Below, piece after piece: positions 16,106-26,791 of a stretch of 64,000 bases of DNA. Numbering within the stretch: position 1 is the stretch's first letter; every line of letters starts with the position of its first letter. The translations under genes were made by a program, and so were the position numbers. Origin of the DNA: Nonomuraea sp. PA05 (GTDB lineage Bacteria > Actinomycetota > Actinomycetes > Streptosporangiales > Streptosporangiaceae); contig NZ_VSEY01000049.1 in assembly GCF_008086045.1 (NCBI RefSeq), forward strand, positions 27,424-91,423, given 5' to 3'. Under the pieces are notes generated by a model. That model searched no databases. It was given only the letters and a program-made list of their open reading frames with translations, and was not told where the DNA came from.

Positions 16106-17238
16106 AGATCACCGCACTGCGGACGTACATGCAGCGGGTGGACGTCCGCCCGCGCCTGCTGGTGAAGGTGGAGACCGACGAGGGGGTGTCCGGCTGGGGC
16201 GAGGCCTACAACCACGGCCCCGACCACGCGCTGATCCCGGTCCTGGAGTACATGTTCCAGCAGATCGAGGGCGTGGACCCGCGGCGGGTGGAGTACGTCG
16301 TGCGGCGGCTGCTGCAGGAGGCGCGCTTCCCGCCCGGCGCGATCGGGCTGGCCGCCATCGCGGCCATCGACCAGGCCTTGTGGGACATCTCGGGCAAGGC
16401 GGCGGGGCTGCCGGTCTACATGCTGCTCGGCGGCAACGTCCGCGACCGCGTGCCCGTCTACTGCGGCGTCTACACCGCGCCCGATCCGGCCGTCTGCCGC
16501 GACCTCACCCACGAACTGCACGAACGGTACGGCTTCACCGCCTTCAAGCTCAGCCCCTACCGCCGCGACCTGTACACGGGCCGCTGGGGCAACGTGGTCA
16601 AGGAGGCGGCTGACTACTTCGCCGAGATCCGCTCGATCCATCCATCGGAGTGGGAGTTCGCCTTCGAGGCGCACGCCCGCATCTTCGAGCCGCGCCAGGC
16701 GATCCAGCTCGGCAACGCGCTGGCCCCGTACGACCCGCTGTGGTTCGAGGAGCCGATCAGGCCCGAGTACATCCCCGCCTGGGGGCACCTGCGCGGGCAG
16801 CTCGACGTGCCGCTGGCCACGGGCGAGTCGCTGTTCCTGCCGCAGGACTTCCTGGCCCTGCTGGCGGCGGGCGGCGCCGACATCGTCCAGCCGGACGTGT
16901 GCGTGGTCGGCGGGCTGGCGCAGATGCGCAGGATCGCCACGATCGCGGAGACCCACTACGCGAGCGTGGCCCCGCACAACCCGATGGGCCCGCTGGCGAC
17001 GGCGGTGAACGTGCACTTCGCCGCCGCGCACCACGGGCTCAAGCTGGTGGAGTACAAGCCGTGCGAGACCACCTGGTGCCCCGACCCTTACCTGCCGGTG
17101 GACGGGTACCTGGAGCTGCGGCCCGACCGTCCCGGCTGGGGGGTGGAGATCGACGAGTCGGTGCTGGGCACCGACGACTACGTGCGGTGGGAGCGCGTGC
17201 TGCCGATCAGGCCGGACGGCTCGACCGGGTACGTGTGA
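16102..17238 (+). CDS. Mandelate racemase/enolase-superfamily sugar-acid dehydratase
   Basis: 378 residues, galactonate-dehydratase-like member of the enolase superfamily. The N-terminal capping domain is followed by a TIM barrel. Candidate metal ligands are Glu189 with His191 (FEAHARIF), Glu216/217 (LWFEEP) and Glu242 (ATGESL); the general base/acid is His292 (VAPHNPMGP). Related dehydratases usually have Asp where Glu189 is found. The GTG start at 16102 overlaps the upstream stop by four bases, indicating translational coupling. It probably removes water from an imported aldonate before the DapA-like enzyme acts; the exact sugar is unknown. Confidence 0.85.
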   Translation: MKITALRTYMQRVDVRPRLLVKVETDEGVSGWGEAYNHGPDHALIPVLEYMFQQIEGVDPRRVEYVVRRLLQEARFPPGAIGLAAIAAIDQALWDISGKAAGLPVYMLLGGNVRDRVPVYCGVYTAPDPAVCRDLTHELHERYGFTAFKLSPYRRDLYTGRWGNVVKEAADYFAEIRSIHPSEWEFAFEAHARIFEPRQAIQLGNALAPYDPLWFEEPIRPEYIPAWGHLRGQLDVPLATGESLFLPQDFLALLAAGGADIVQPDVCVVGGLAQMRRIATIAETHYASVAPHNPMGPLATAVNVHFAAAHHGLKLVEYKPCETTWCPDPYLPVDGYLELRPDRPGWGVEIDESVLGTDDYVRWERVLPIRPDGSTGYV

Positions 17239-17288
17239 CCCTCACCGTGCGAAGCGCTCGCTGAACGCACCCGGTCCCGCGGGGGCGG

Positions 17289-18662
17289 TCAGCGGGCGCT
17301 CCACTTGATCTCGTACCCCTTGAGCGTGTACTCCTTGCCGTCCACCGTCGTGGTCACGTCCTCGTCACTGGTGTTGACCAGCAGGAGCTGCTCCGGCTGC
17401 GCCAGCACCTTGACCGACGACTCGGACGAGGTCACCTCGTCCACCTGCACCCCGGCGGGGAACCACTTGACGAAGTTCGTCAGGAGCTGCCCTGTCTTCG
17501 TCTCGGCGCCGTCCTCGGGGTCCCACAGGCAGCCACGGCACGCGCCCTCCTTGGCCTGCGGGTTCCAGTAGAGCGCGGTGGCGGCCCCGCTGGACACGAA
17601 CGAGATCATGGAGGCGGCCTGCACGGCCAGGCGCTTGGGCTCCGCCCAGTTGGTGCTGCCGTCCTCGGGCTCGTAGTACCACTCCGACCACCAGATCGGC
17701 ATGTCGCCGGTCTTCTCCCGCAGCCACTTGGTGACGTCGGCGAACTTGTTCACCGCGCTGAACTCGTCCGGCAGCAGCTCGTGCGCGTCGGTGACGGAGG
17801 CGCCGTCCACGACGATGAAGTCGGCGCCCTTCTTGTTCTCGTACCAGTAGTTGAAGGCGTCGAGCACGTTCTGGTTGACGACCCCCCAGTCGCCGCGCAG
17901 TTCGGTGTCGCCGCCCGCGTTGCTGTCGAAGCCGATGTACGGGCCGCCGATCTGGGCGTCCGGCCGCGCCGCCTTCACCGCGTCGTAGACCTTGTTGTAC
18001 ATCGCGGTGTAGCCCTTGTAGTCGGCGGGCTTGGCGTGGTCCTTCCAGAAGCCCTTGAACTCGTTCCACACCATGAAGTACTTGACGTCCTTGTAGCGGG
18101 TGGCCACCGCCGCCGCCAGCTTGGCGAAGTCGTCGAAGTGCTCGGGGTAGGGGGCGTCCTCCAGGTGCTCGCCCCAGGCCGCGTCCTCGGTGGGGCCCTC
18201 GGGGCCGCCCTTCATCCAGTCCGGTGCGCAGCAGAGCGTGATGACGGGCGTGGCCTTGGACTGCCGCATGAGGTTCATCCGGCTGTCGAGGTCCTCCCAG
18301 TAGTACTGCCCCGGGTAGGGCTCGGGGTTGAGCGCGCCGAAGCCCATGATGTGCTGGTTCTGCAACATCGGCGTCCGGGCGAGGCGGCCTGCCACGACCT
18401 GCTCGAACTCCCTGGTGATGTTGTTGGCGCTGACGCCCGTGTGGGTGAGGCCCCAGCGGGGCCAGCCCTCGTCCACCTTCGGCGGCGCCGCCGCCGGACT
18501 CGCCTCCTGCGTCCGCGGCGCGGCGCTGCTCTCCTGCGGCGCCGGCGGCCCCTGCTCGGTGCCGCCCATCGCGCCGCATCCGGCCACGATCACGGCCATG
18601 GCGGTGACCCCCGTCACCAGGCCGAGTCTGCGCCAGAACGATCCCCCGCTAGTCGTTGCCAC
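17289..18662 (-). CDS. Lipoprotein glycoside hydrolase, clan GH-A (GH39-like)
   Basis: 457 residues. The signal peptide ends in lipobox VAGC (Cys29), so it is anchored on the outer face of the membrane. After a Pro/Ala linker, residues ~65-400 form a TIM barrel with the acid/base in FMVWNEFKGFW (Asn200-Glu201) and the nucleophile in IWWSEWYYEP (Glu327), the spacing of clan GH-A enzymes such as GH39 xylosidases. A small C-terminal beta domain follows. GTG start at 18662. Convergent with the sugar-acid operon; the substrate is unknown but could be a plant polysaccharide. Confidence 0.8.
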   Translation of the reverse strand: MATTSGGSFWRRLGLVTGVTAMAVIVAGCGAMGGTEQGPPAPQESSAAPRTQEASPAAAPPKVDEGWPRWGLTHTGVSANNITREFEQVVAGRLARTPMLQNQHIMGFGALNPEPYPGQYYWEDLDSRMNLMRQSKATPVITLCCAPDWMKGGPEGPTEDAAWGEHLEDAPYPEHFDDFAKLAAAVATRYKDVKYFMVWNEFKGFWKDHAKPADYKGYTAMYNKVYDAVKAARPDAQIGGPYIGFDSNAGGDTELRGDWGVVNQNVLDAFNYWYENKKGADFIVVDGASVTDAHELLPDEFSAVNKFADVTKWLREKTGDMPIWWSEWYYEPEDGSTNWAEPKRLAVQAASMISFVSSGAATALYWNPQAKEGACRGCLWDPEDGAETKTGQLLTNFVKWFPAGVQVDEVTSSESSVKVLAQPEQLLLVNTSDEDVTTTVDGKEYTLKGYEIKWSAR

Positions 18663-18760
18663 CCGGTTCTCACCCGATCCCTACTCTGTGCATGCCGCTC
18701 GTAGCGTTCCATGCATGGGCTAAGGCGGGCATATCGGGGGACGACTTTCACAGGTAATCG

Positions 18761-20545
<1,785 letters not shown>

Positions 20546-20659
20546 CGATCCACCCCCTTGACACCGATTAGTGCCCCAGGGCCGCCGGATGGAACGCAGG
20601 GGATATCCCTGGGTCGCTCCCGGTGTCGCGGGCGCGGAAAAGGGGTGAACCCTGGAGTC

Positions 20660-20908
20660 ATGGCCGCTGAGGGTGACATTCTCTCGGCCGAGGTGGAAGC
20701 GGTGCCCGGCCGGCAACGCCAGGTGGCCACCGCCCTGACGCGCCTCGGTTTCAAGGTGCTCCACATCGGGACGACGATCAGCGTGAACGCGCCCAGGGAG
20801 GTCTGGGAGCGGGCGTTCGGCCTGCCCCAGGTGGAGGTTCCGGGGGAACTGGGTGACCTCGTGGTCGGCGTGCACTTCGCGGAGCCGCCGGATCTCCACG
20901 CCCTTTGA
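20660..20908 (+). CDS. Small protein homologous to the prodomain of the next protease
   Basis: 82 residues, no signal peptide. The stretch ATALTRLGFKVLHIGTTISV with REVWERAFGLPQVEV aligns without gaps to the N-terminal region of the downstream S8 protease (ANALQAKGFTVRHIGTFSIS, PRSLWESTFHTHVEV); about 17 of 45 positions are identical. The pattern is that of a ferredoxin-like protease prodomain (I9 or pro-kumamolisin style). It ends 35 bp before the protease ATG in the same direction, so it is probably co-transcribed and may act in trans as chaperone or inhibitor. Start by AAGGGG and GGAG upstream of ATG 20660. Gene call is well supported; function is inference. Confidence 0.75.
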   Translation: MAAEGDILSAEVEAVPGRQRQVATALTRLGFKVLHIGTTISVNAPREVWERAFGLPQVEVPGELGDLVVGVHFAEPPDLHAL

Positions 20909-20943
20909 CGTCCACCTCCGGTCTCATCTCGCAAAGGAGCGAC

Positions 20944-22419
20944 ATGACCACGATGACCGAGCGCCGGGAGGACACCGTCTACTTCGAGGCGGCCTTGCGG
21001 CCGGACACCGGGGCCTCGATGTTCGCCGAATCCTCCGCCTCGCAGAGTGCCGACCTGGACGAGCTCAAGCCGGCGCCGGGGCTCGCCGTACGCACCGCGA
21101 ACGCGCTGCAGGCCAAGGGCTTCACCGTCCGCCACATCGGGACCTTCTCCATCAGCGGGGAGGGCCCGCGATCGCTGTGGGAGAGCACGTTCCACACGCA
21201 CGTCGAGGTCCGCCAGGCCGAGCTGGAGGGCCGCCCGCCGGACGTGACCGCCACCGCGGGCGCCCAGGTGCCCTACCTGGCGCACGTCAGCAGCGAGCCG
21301 TTCACGATGCCGCAGGACCTGGAGCCGTTCATCGAGCGCGCCTACCCGCAGCCGCCGCCGCGCTTCTTCGCCTCCCCCATCCCGCCGCGCGTCAGCTACC
21401 ACCACCTGCGGGTGCCCGACGACATCGCGCTCCTGCTGCGCTCGCACCCCGTGCACGACCGCGGCGTCACCGGCAGGGGCGTGCTCGTCGCGATGCCGGA
21501 CACCGGCTTCTACCGGCACCCCTTCTACGACCACCACGGCTACAACTACAACGCCACCCTCGCCCCCGACGCGACCCGCGTGCAGCACGACGAGCACGGG
21601 CACGGCACCGCCGAGGCGGCCAACATCTTCGCCAGCGCCCGCGACGTCGACTTCGTCGGGGTGAAGATGGGCGCCAACGCCACGCTCGCGTTCAAGGCGG
21701 CCGCCGACCTGTCGCCCGCCGTCATGACCAACAGCTGGGGCTACCATCTGCCCGGCCTGGACACGCTGCCGAACTTCCTGCGCCCGCTGGAGCTGGCGGT
21801 CATCGAGGCGGTGCGCGAACGCGGCATCACCGTCTGCTTCTCCGCGGGCAACGGGCACGTCGCCTTCCCCGGCATGATGCCCGACGTGATCTCCGTCGGC
21901 GGGGTGTTCGTGGACGAGACGCAGGTCAACGGCGACTTCCGACTGGAGGCCTCCGACTACGCCAGCAGCTTCGACAGTCTCATCTACGCCGGCCGGCACG
22001 TGCCCGACGTGTGCGGCCTGGTCGGCAAGGCGCCCCGGGCGCTGTACATCATGCTGCCCGTCGAGCCGGGCGACGAGATCGACTCCAGCCTGGCGGGGCC
22101 CGGCTACCCGGCCAAGGACGGCACGGCGCCCGACGACGGGTGGAGCGTCATCAGCGGCACCAGCGCGGCGTCCCCGCAGGTGGCCGGGGTGTGCGCGCTG
22201 CTCATGCAGGCTCAGCCTGGGCTGTCGCCCGACCAGGTCAAGTCCATATTGAAGGCGTCGGCGCGTGACGTGTCCGAGGGCAAGAGCGCGATGGGGCAGG
22301 TGGCCGGCGACGGCTACGACGGGCCGACGGGGGCGGGGCTGGTGAACGCCGAGGCGGCGTTCCGGCTGGCCCGCTCGGCCCGGCCCCGCGGCCGTCACAC
22401 GTACCCACCTGGCCGCTGA
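20944..22419 (+). CDS. S8 (subtilisin-like) serine protease without signal peptide
   Basis: 491 residues. Residues ~1-150 include a prodomain-like segment (ANALQAKGFTVRHIGTFSIS). The catalytic domain has Asp186 (AMPDTGFYRHP), His220 (HGHGTAEAAN), the oxyanion Asn in CFSAGNGH and Ser407 (SGTSAASPQVAG), so the triad is complete. No secretory signal, so it is likely intracellular. ATG 20944 has AAAGGAG five bases upstream and is preferred to TTG 20905. Encoded directly after a free-standing prodomain homologue, and followed by a strong terminator, making a two-gene unit. Confidence 0.9.
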   Translation: MTTMTERREDTVYFEAALRPDTGASMFAESSASQSADLDELKPAPGLAVRTANALQAKGFTVRHIGTFSISGEGPRSLWESTFHTHVEVRQAELEGRPPDVTATAGAQVPYLAHVSSEPFTMPQDLEPFIERAYPQPPPRFFASPIPPRVSYHHLRVPDDIALLLRSHPVHDRGVTGRGVLVAMPDTGFYRHPFYDHHGYNYNATLAPDATRVQHDEHGHGTAEAANIFASARDVDFVGVKMGANATLAFKAAADLSPAVMTNSWGYHLPGLDTLPNFLRPLELAVIEAVRERGITVCFSAGNGHVAFPGMMPDVISVGGVFVDETQVNGDFRLEASDYASSFDSLIYAGRHVPDVCGLVGKAPRALYIMLPVEPGDEIDSSLAGPGYPAKDGTAPDDGWSVISGTSAASPQVAGVCALLMQAQPGLSPDQVKSILKASARDVSEGKSAMGQVAGDGYDGPTGAGLVNAEAAFRLARSARPRGRHTYPPGR

Positions 22420-22426
22420 CCCGCCC

Positions 22427-22464
22427 GCGAGGCGGCGGGGCCACACGCGTCCCCGCCGCCTCGC
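22427..22464 (+). terminator. Hairpin after the S8 protease gene
   Basis: GCGAGGCGGCGGGG pairs perfectly with CCCCGCCGCCTCGC (14 bp) around a 10-nt loop, eight bases after the stop codon. A partial copy of the right arm follows near 22487-22501. Confidence 0.85.
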
Positions 22465-22529
22465 CCCTGAGGCCGGGCCCGCGCGCGTTCCCGCCGCCTC
22501 ACCGCACCGGCGTCCTGGTGGATCTTCAC

Positions 22530-23717
22530 CTACTGGAACAGCGTGAGCGGGACGGCCTCGGCCAGCGCGCGGTAACCGGCCGGGCTCAGGTGCAGGTGGT
22601 CGCCCTCGTCGTAGGCCGCCGCCAGCCGCCGGGGCGCGGCCGGGTCACGGACCGCGAGGTCGAAGTCGATCACCGCGTCGTACGCCCCCGCCTCGCGGAT
22701 CCACGCGTTGACCGCCTGCCGCGCCTCCTCCCGATGCCCCTCGGGATCGTCGTAGGGGTCGCTCCCGCCGAACGGCGTCAGCGTGGCCCCGTACACGAGC
22801 AGGTCGCGGGCGCGGGCGCGGACGGCGATCTGCTCGTAGGCGGCGATCAGCTCCTCCACCACCTGCCGCTGGGCGTCGCGGGTGGCCGGGGCGGTGCCGA
22901 GGTCGTTGACGCCCTCGAAGACGACGAGCCAGCGGGCGGCGCTCTGGGCCAGCACGTCCCGGTCCAGCCGGGCCAGGGCGCTCGGGCCGAGACCGTCGTT
23001 GAGCACCCGGTTGCCGCCCGCGCCCTGGTTGGCGACGGCGACGCCGGGCGGCAGCCGGTCGAAGAGCCGGTCGGGCCAGCGGTCGTTGCCGTTGGTGGTG
23101 GAGCCCCGGCCGTCGGTCAGCGAGTCGCCCAGCAGGACGACCGCCGCCGCGTCCGCCCCGGCCCTGACCTCGACGCCGCTGAGGAGGTACCAGTGGTCGA
23201 CCGGGGTGGCGGCGGGCAGGTCGGCGGCGTGCACGTGGTCGCCGGTGGCCAGGTGGGAGGTGGTTCTGGAGCCGGGGTGCGAGGTGAGGGCGGAGGAGGC
23301 CAGGCCGTCGGCGAGGTGCACGGTGACGGCCAGCACCGTGCCGGGGGCCAGGTCGAGGTCCAGTGGGTCGGAGACGACGTGCGCCCCGGCGGGGACGGTG
23401 GCGTGAGGGCGGCCGGAGAACGTCACGGGCCGGGAGGTCTCCGGCCGGATGCCGCTCACGCCCGCCGCCCCGCCGCTCGGCAGCGCCACGGCCACGCGGG
23501 TGATCGGGAGGGGCGCGCCGCCGAACGCGTTGGACAGGCGCAGCCGCAGTCGCCCGCCGCCCAGTGAGACGCGCAGCGTCTGCCGCAGGGTCGTGTCCGC
23601 CAGGGTCAGGCCCTCCTTGGCGTACGGCGGCGGCGGCATGTTGTCCGGCTCGGTGAGCTGCGGCATCGCCGTCCACGTGATGACCCAGCGGCCGGTCGGA
23701 AGGCTGGATGCGGGCAT
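22530..23717 (-). CDS. SGNH/GDSL-family esterase
   Basis: 395 residues. An N-terminal beta domain (~1-185, WVITWTAMPQ) precedes an SGNH hydrolase fold: block I LLGDSLTDGRGST with nucleophile Ser199, block II NQGAGGNRVL, block III FEGVNDLG, and the Asp-x-x-His block V in GDHLHLSPAGY. This two-domain type is common among actinobacterial carbohydrate esterases acting on acetylated or arylated substrates. No signal peptide is evident. ATG 23717 follows AGGGGAGC. The divergent TetR regulator gene starts about 140 bp away and may control it. Confidence 0.87.
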   Translation of the reverse strand: MPASSLPTGRWVITWTAMPQLTEPDNMPPPPYAKEGLTLADTTLRQTLRVSLGGGRLRLRLSNAFGGAPLPITRVAVALPSGGAAGVSGIRPETSRPVTFSGRPHATVPAGAHVVSDPLDLDLAPGTVLAVTVHLADGLASSALTSHPGSRTTSHLATGDHVHAADLPAATPVDHWYLLSGVEVRAGADAAAVVLLGDSLTDGRGSTTNGNDRWPDRLFDRLPPGVAVANQGAGGNRVLNDGLGPSALARLDRDVLAQSAARWLVVFEGVNDLGTAPATRDAQRQVVEELIAAYEQIAVRARARDLLVYGATLTPFGGSDPYDDPEGHREEARQAVNAWIREAGAYDAVIDFDLAVRDPAAPRRLAAAYDEGDHLHLSPAGYRALAEAVPLTLFQ

Positions 23718-23847
23718 GAGAGCGGCTCCCCTGAAGAGTTCGAAACTTTCGGCACGATAGCGAACGTTTCATCAGCCCATGTCGGCCGGGTCGCGGTTTT
23801 TACCGGCACTTGTCGATCAAGTCATAGGTGTCGCGGCCCATCACGCC

Positions 23848-23853
23848 TAGGGT
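23848..23853 (+). promoter_or_regulatory. Probable leaderless -10 box of the TetR gene
   Basis: TAGGGT ends 7 nt before the ATG at 23861. Confidence 0.5.
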
Positions 23854-23860
23854 CGCCACC

Positions 23861-24487
23861 ATGGACTCTGCAGACGGCGGCGGGCGGGAGCTGATACTGC
23901 GGACCGCCACCAGGCTGTTCGCCGCGCTCGGCTACGACAGCTCCTCCGCCGCGCAGGTCGCCGAGGCGGCCGGGGTGAGCCAGGAGGAGCTCGGCGCCCA
24001 TTTCGCCAGCAAGCGCGAGCTGTACCTGGCGGTCATGGAGCAGGCCCGCAACCTGCTCGCGGAGGCCGTCACGCCGCACGTGGACGCGCTGATGACGGCC
24101 CCGGCGGAGCGGCACGCGCCGGCCCTGCACGCCTTCGTCGACGGCTACATCGACCTGTGCGTGGCCCATCCGGAGATACCCGCGCTGTGGATGCACCGCT
24201 GGCTGTCCGACGCCAGCGACATCGTCGACCTTGAGGCCGAGAACGCCCAGCCGCTGACGCAGTACATCGTGGAGGGCGTCAGCACGCTGACGGAACCGGC
24301 CGGCGCGGATCCGCTGCACACCACGTACACGATGATCTGGTGCATCCACGGCTTCGTGCTCAGCGGGGTGCTGGACGGCAGCGCGCACCGGCGCGGCGCC
24401 GACGACCAGCGCCAGCTACGGCGTTTCCGCGCTCATATGCACCAGTTCCTCGGCCGCGCGCTGGGCCTGCCCGCGCCGGGGGCCTGA
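23861..24487 (+). CDS. TetR-family regulator
   Basis: 208 residues. The N-terminal helix-turn-helix is LFAALGYDSSSAAQVAEAAG followed by VSQEELGAHFASKRELY, the normal TetR arrangement. The C-terminal ligand domain is helical with several aromatic residues (IPALWMHRWLSDAS). ATG 23861 is supported by the upstream TAGGGT. Divergent from the SGNH esterase, which is the most likely target. Confidence 0.87.
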   Translation: MDSADGGGRELILRTATRLFAALGYDSSSAAQVAEAAGVSQEELGAHFASKRELYLAVMEQARNLLAEAVTPHVDALMTAPAERHAPALHAFVDGYIDLCVAHPEIPALWMHRWLSDASDIVDLEAENAQPLTQYIVEGVSTLTEPAGADPLHTTYTMIWCIHGFVLSGVLDGSAHRRGADDQRQLRRFRAHMHQFLGRALGLPAPGA

Positions 24488-24518
24488 TCGCGATATTGGC
24501 GGAACGTAACCAAATACC

Positions 24519-24538
24519 TACACATATGCGTGTAATCT
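24519..24538 (+). promoter_or_regulatory. Leaderless promoter and imperfect palindrome before the SpoIIE gene
   Basis: TAATCT (24533-24538) ends 6 nt before ATG 24545. TACACATATGCGTGTA (24519-24534), an imperfect palindrome with TACAC/GTGTA arms, runs into this -10 box, a position suited to a repressor. Confidence 0.45.
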
Positions 24539-24544
24539 GCCCAT

Positions 24545-26632
24545 ATGGGGGGTTTCGACGAGCTGCTGATCGAAACCGTCTCCGGCACGGGCGCGCACAT
24601 CGGCGCCGCCTACCTCCTGGACGACAGCGGCCAGGTCCTGCAGATGGCCGCCGAGGTCGGCCTGCCCGCGCCGATCGCCCGCGCGTGGGCCAGGATCAGG
24701 ACCAAGGACCCGGTGCCGCTCGCCGTGGCGGTCCGCGAGCGGCGGCTCATCTGGATCAGCGGGCGCGAGCACCTGGCCCGCGACTTCCCCGCGGCGGCGC
24801 TCGCGCTGCCGTACCCGTTCGCCGCCGCCCTGTCACCGATCTGGTCCGACGGCGAGGTGCGCGGCGGGTTCATGCTGCTGTGGCCCGCCGGCCGCACCCC
24901 CGAGCTCGACGACCGCCGGCGCGGCCTCATCGACAGGACGTGCGCCGCGATCGGCGAGCTGCTGCGCGAAGCGGACCGGCGCGGGCGGCCGATCAGAGCC
25001 GGGAGCCGGCCGCGGCTGCTCGGCCCGCGGCCCGTGCGCCCGAGCGACCCGCAGGCCGACTTCGTCGCCCTGGAGTGCCTCAACCGGCTGCCGGAGGGCT
25101 ACTGCGTGCTCGACGTCGAAGGCCGCGCCACGCTGGTCAGCGCCCCGGCCGCCGACCTGCTCGGGGTGGCGCCGTCCGCGCTGCTCGGCAAGCGCCTGTG
25201 GGAGGTGCTGCCGTGGCTGGCCGACCCGTCGTACGAGGACCGCTACCGCGCCGCCGTCATCGGCCGGCAGATCACCCAGTTCGTCGGCCGCAACCCGGCC
25301 GGGAGGCGGCTGTCGTTCTGGCTCTATCCAGGACTGACCGGCATCACCCTGCGCATCACGCCCGGCGCCGTGTCGCGCGGCCCCGCGCCCGACCCCGTCA
25401 CCGGCGGCGACCGGACGCTGCGGGTCATCGCGGTGCACGAGATCCTGCACCTGGCCACCGCGCTCGCCAGGGCGGTCACCGCCCAGGAGGTGCTCGACCT
25501 GGTCGCCGACCACGTCATGCCCGTCTACGACGTGCAGGCGCTGGCGATACTCACCGCCAAGGGCGGGCGGCTGCGGGTGGCCGCCTCGCGCGGCTACAGC
25601 CGTCAGGCCATCGACGAGTTCGACGGCCGCCCCGTCATCCCGGTCGCGCCCGCCGACCAGCCGTTCGACGCGGCCCAGCCGGCGTTCTTCTCGACCTGGG
25701 ACCAGCTGCGCGCCACCTACCCGGACGCCGTCCGCTCCGACGACATGTCCGCCTGGGCGTTCCTGCCGCTGGTCACCTCGGGGCAGCCCATCGGCACCTG
25801 CATCCTCGCCTACGACCGGCCGCACCGGTTCAGCACCGACGAGCGGGCCACGCTCACCGCGCTCACCGGACTGATCGCCCAGGCCTTCGAACGCGCCCGG
25901 CTCTACGACGTCAAGCACCAGCTCGCCCAGTGCCTGCAGTCGAGCCTGCTGCCGCACAAGCTCCCGCACGTGCCCGGCCTGGACGTGGCCGCCAGATACG
26001 TGCCCGCCACCCCCGGCATGGACATCGGCGGCGACTTCTACGACCTGATCCGCCTCGGCGACACCAGGGCCGCGGCCGTCATCGGCGACGTCCAGGGCCA
26101 CGACGTGACCGCCGCCGCGCTCATGGGCCAGGTCCGCACCGCCATCCGCGCGCACGCCGCGACCGGCGGCAGCGCCGGCGACGTGCTCGCGCACACCAAC
26201 CGGCTGCTCGTCGAGCTGGCGCCCGACCGCTTCACGAGCTGCCTGTACGTCAGCTTCGACCTGCGCCGCCACACCGCGTGCCTGGCCAGCGCCGGTCACC
26301 TGCCGCCCGTGCTGGGCAGGCCCGGCGCCCCGGCCCAGGTCGTGAACGCCTCACCCGGCCTGCTGCTCGGCATCGACCCGGACGCCGAGTACGCCACCAC
26401 CGACCTGCCCATGGGGCCCGGCGTGGTGCTCGCCCTCTACACCGACGGCCTCATCGAGGAGCCGGGCCTCGACCTCGGCGACGCCATCGCCGCCCTGGCC
26501 GCCCGCTTCGCGCCCGCGCCCGGCCAGCCCCTGCACGACCTGGCGGAGACGCTCATCGAACCGGCCACGATCGAGCGGCGCACGGACGACATCGCCGTGC
26601 TGCTCCTGCGCGACGCGCTCGGCGAGCCGTGA
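24545..26632 (+). CDS. PP2C-type SpoIIE phosphatase with GAF and PAS domains
   Basis: 695 residues, cytoplasmic signalling phosphatase. Residues ~10-150 resemble a GAF domain, ~175-290 a PAS domain (LNRLPEGYCVLDVEGRATLV), ~310-465 a second GAF, and ~480-690 the SpoIIE/RsbU PP2C domain. Metal-binding Asp residues are in GMDIGGDFYDL, VIGDVQGHDVTAAA and the terminal RRTDDIAVLLL. Such proteins dephosphorylate anti-anti-sigma factors in partner-switching cascades. An HATPase of the anti-sigma type occurs at 49.1 kb, but no linkage is shown. The start is fixed by TAATCT six bases upstream. Confidence 0.93.
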   Translation: MGGFDELLIETVSGTGAHIGAAYLLDDSGQVLQMAAEVGLPAPIARAWARIRTKDPVPLAVAVRERRLIWISGREHLARDFPAAALALPYPFAAALSPIWSDGEVRGGFMLLWPAGRTPELDDRRRGLIDRTCAAIGELLREADRRGRPIRAGSRPRLLGPRPVRPSDPQADFVALECLNRLPEGYCVLDVEGRATLVSAPAADLLGVAPSALLGKRLWEVLPWLADPSYEDRYRAAVIGRQITQFVGRNPAGRRLSFWLYPGLTGITLRITPGAVSRGPAPDPVTGGDRTLRVIAVHEILHLATALARAVTAQEVLDLVADHVMPVYDVQALAILTAKGGRLRVAASRGYSRQAIDEFDGRPVIPVAPADQPFDAAQPAFFSTWDQLRATYPDAVRSDDMSAWAFLPLVTSGQPIGTCILAYDRPHRFSTDERATLTALTGLIAQAFERARLYDVKHQLAQCLQSSLLPHKLPHVPGLDVAARYVPATPGMDIGGDFYDLIRLGDTRAAAVIGDVQGHDVTAAALMGQVRTAIRAHAATGGSAGDVLAHTNRLLVELAPDRFTSCLYVSFDLRRHTACLASAGHLPPVLGRPGAPAQVVNASPGLLLGIDPDAEYATTDLPMGPGVVLALYTDGLIEEPGLDLGDAIAALAARFAPAPGQPLHDLAETLIEPATIERRTDDIAVLLLRDALGEP

Positions 26633-26659
26633 CCCCCGGCCGGGCGGCGGTCGCCAGGG

Positions 26660-26791
26660 CTCCCGCAGCATGAACCCCGGCCCGCGCACGGTGTGCGGCA
26701 GGCGCGGGCCGCCGTCCGCCTCCAGCTTGCGGTGCAGGCAGCCGGCGAGCGGGTCGGCGTCCACGGCGAGGATGCGGTCTGCGGGCTCCGG
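26660..26791 (-). pseudogene. Remnant of an OmpR-family response regulator C-terminus
   Basis: Directly downstream of the VOC gene stop, and in its frame, the minus strand reads DRILAVDADPLAGCLHRKL and PRLPHTVRGPGFMLRE. This matches the last ~35 residues of OmpR-type winged helices (VHVxRLRRKL...TVRGxGYxL). No receiver or remaining helices are present and there is no start codon of its own. A decayed gene end left between the SpoIIE and VOC genes. Confidence 0.6.

Noticed and set aside
20558..20563. TTGACA as a -35 box for the prodomain-protease unit
   Set aside because: No matching -10 box at 16-19 bp; it lies in the ribosome-site region of the divergent GH15 gene.
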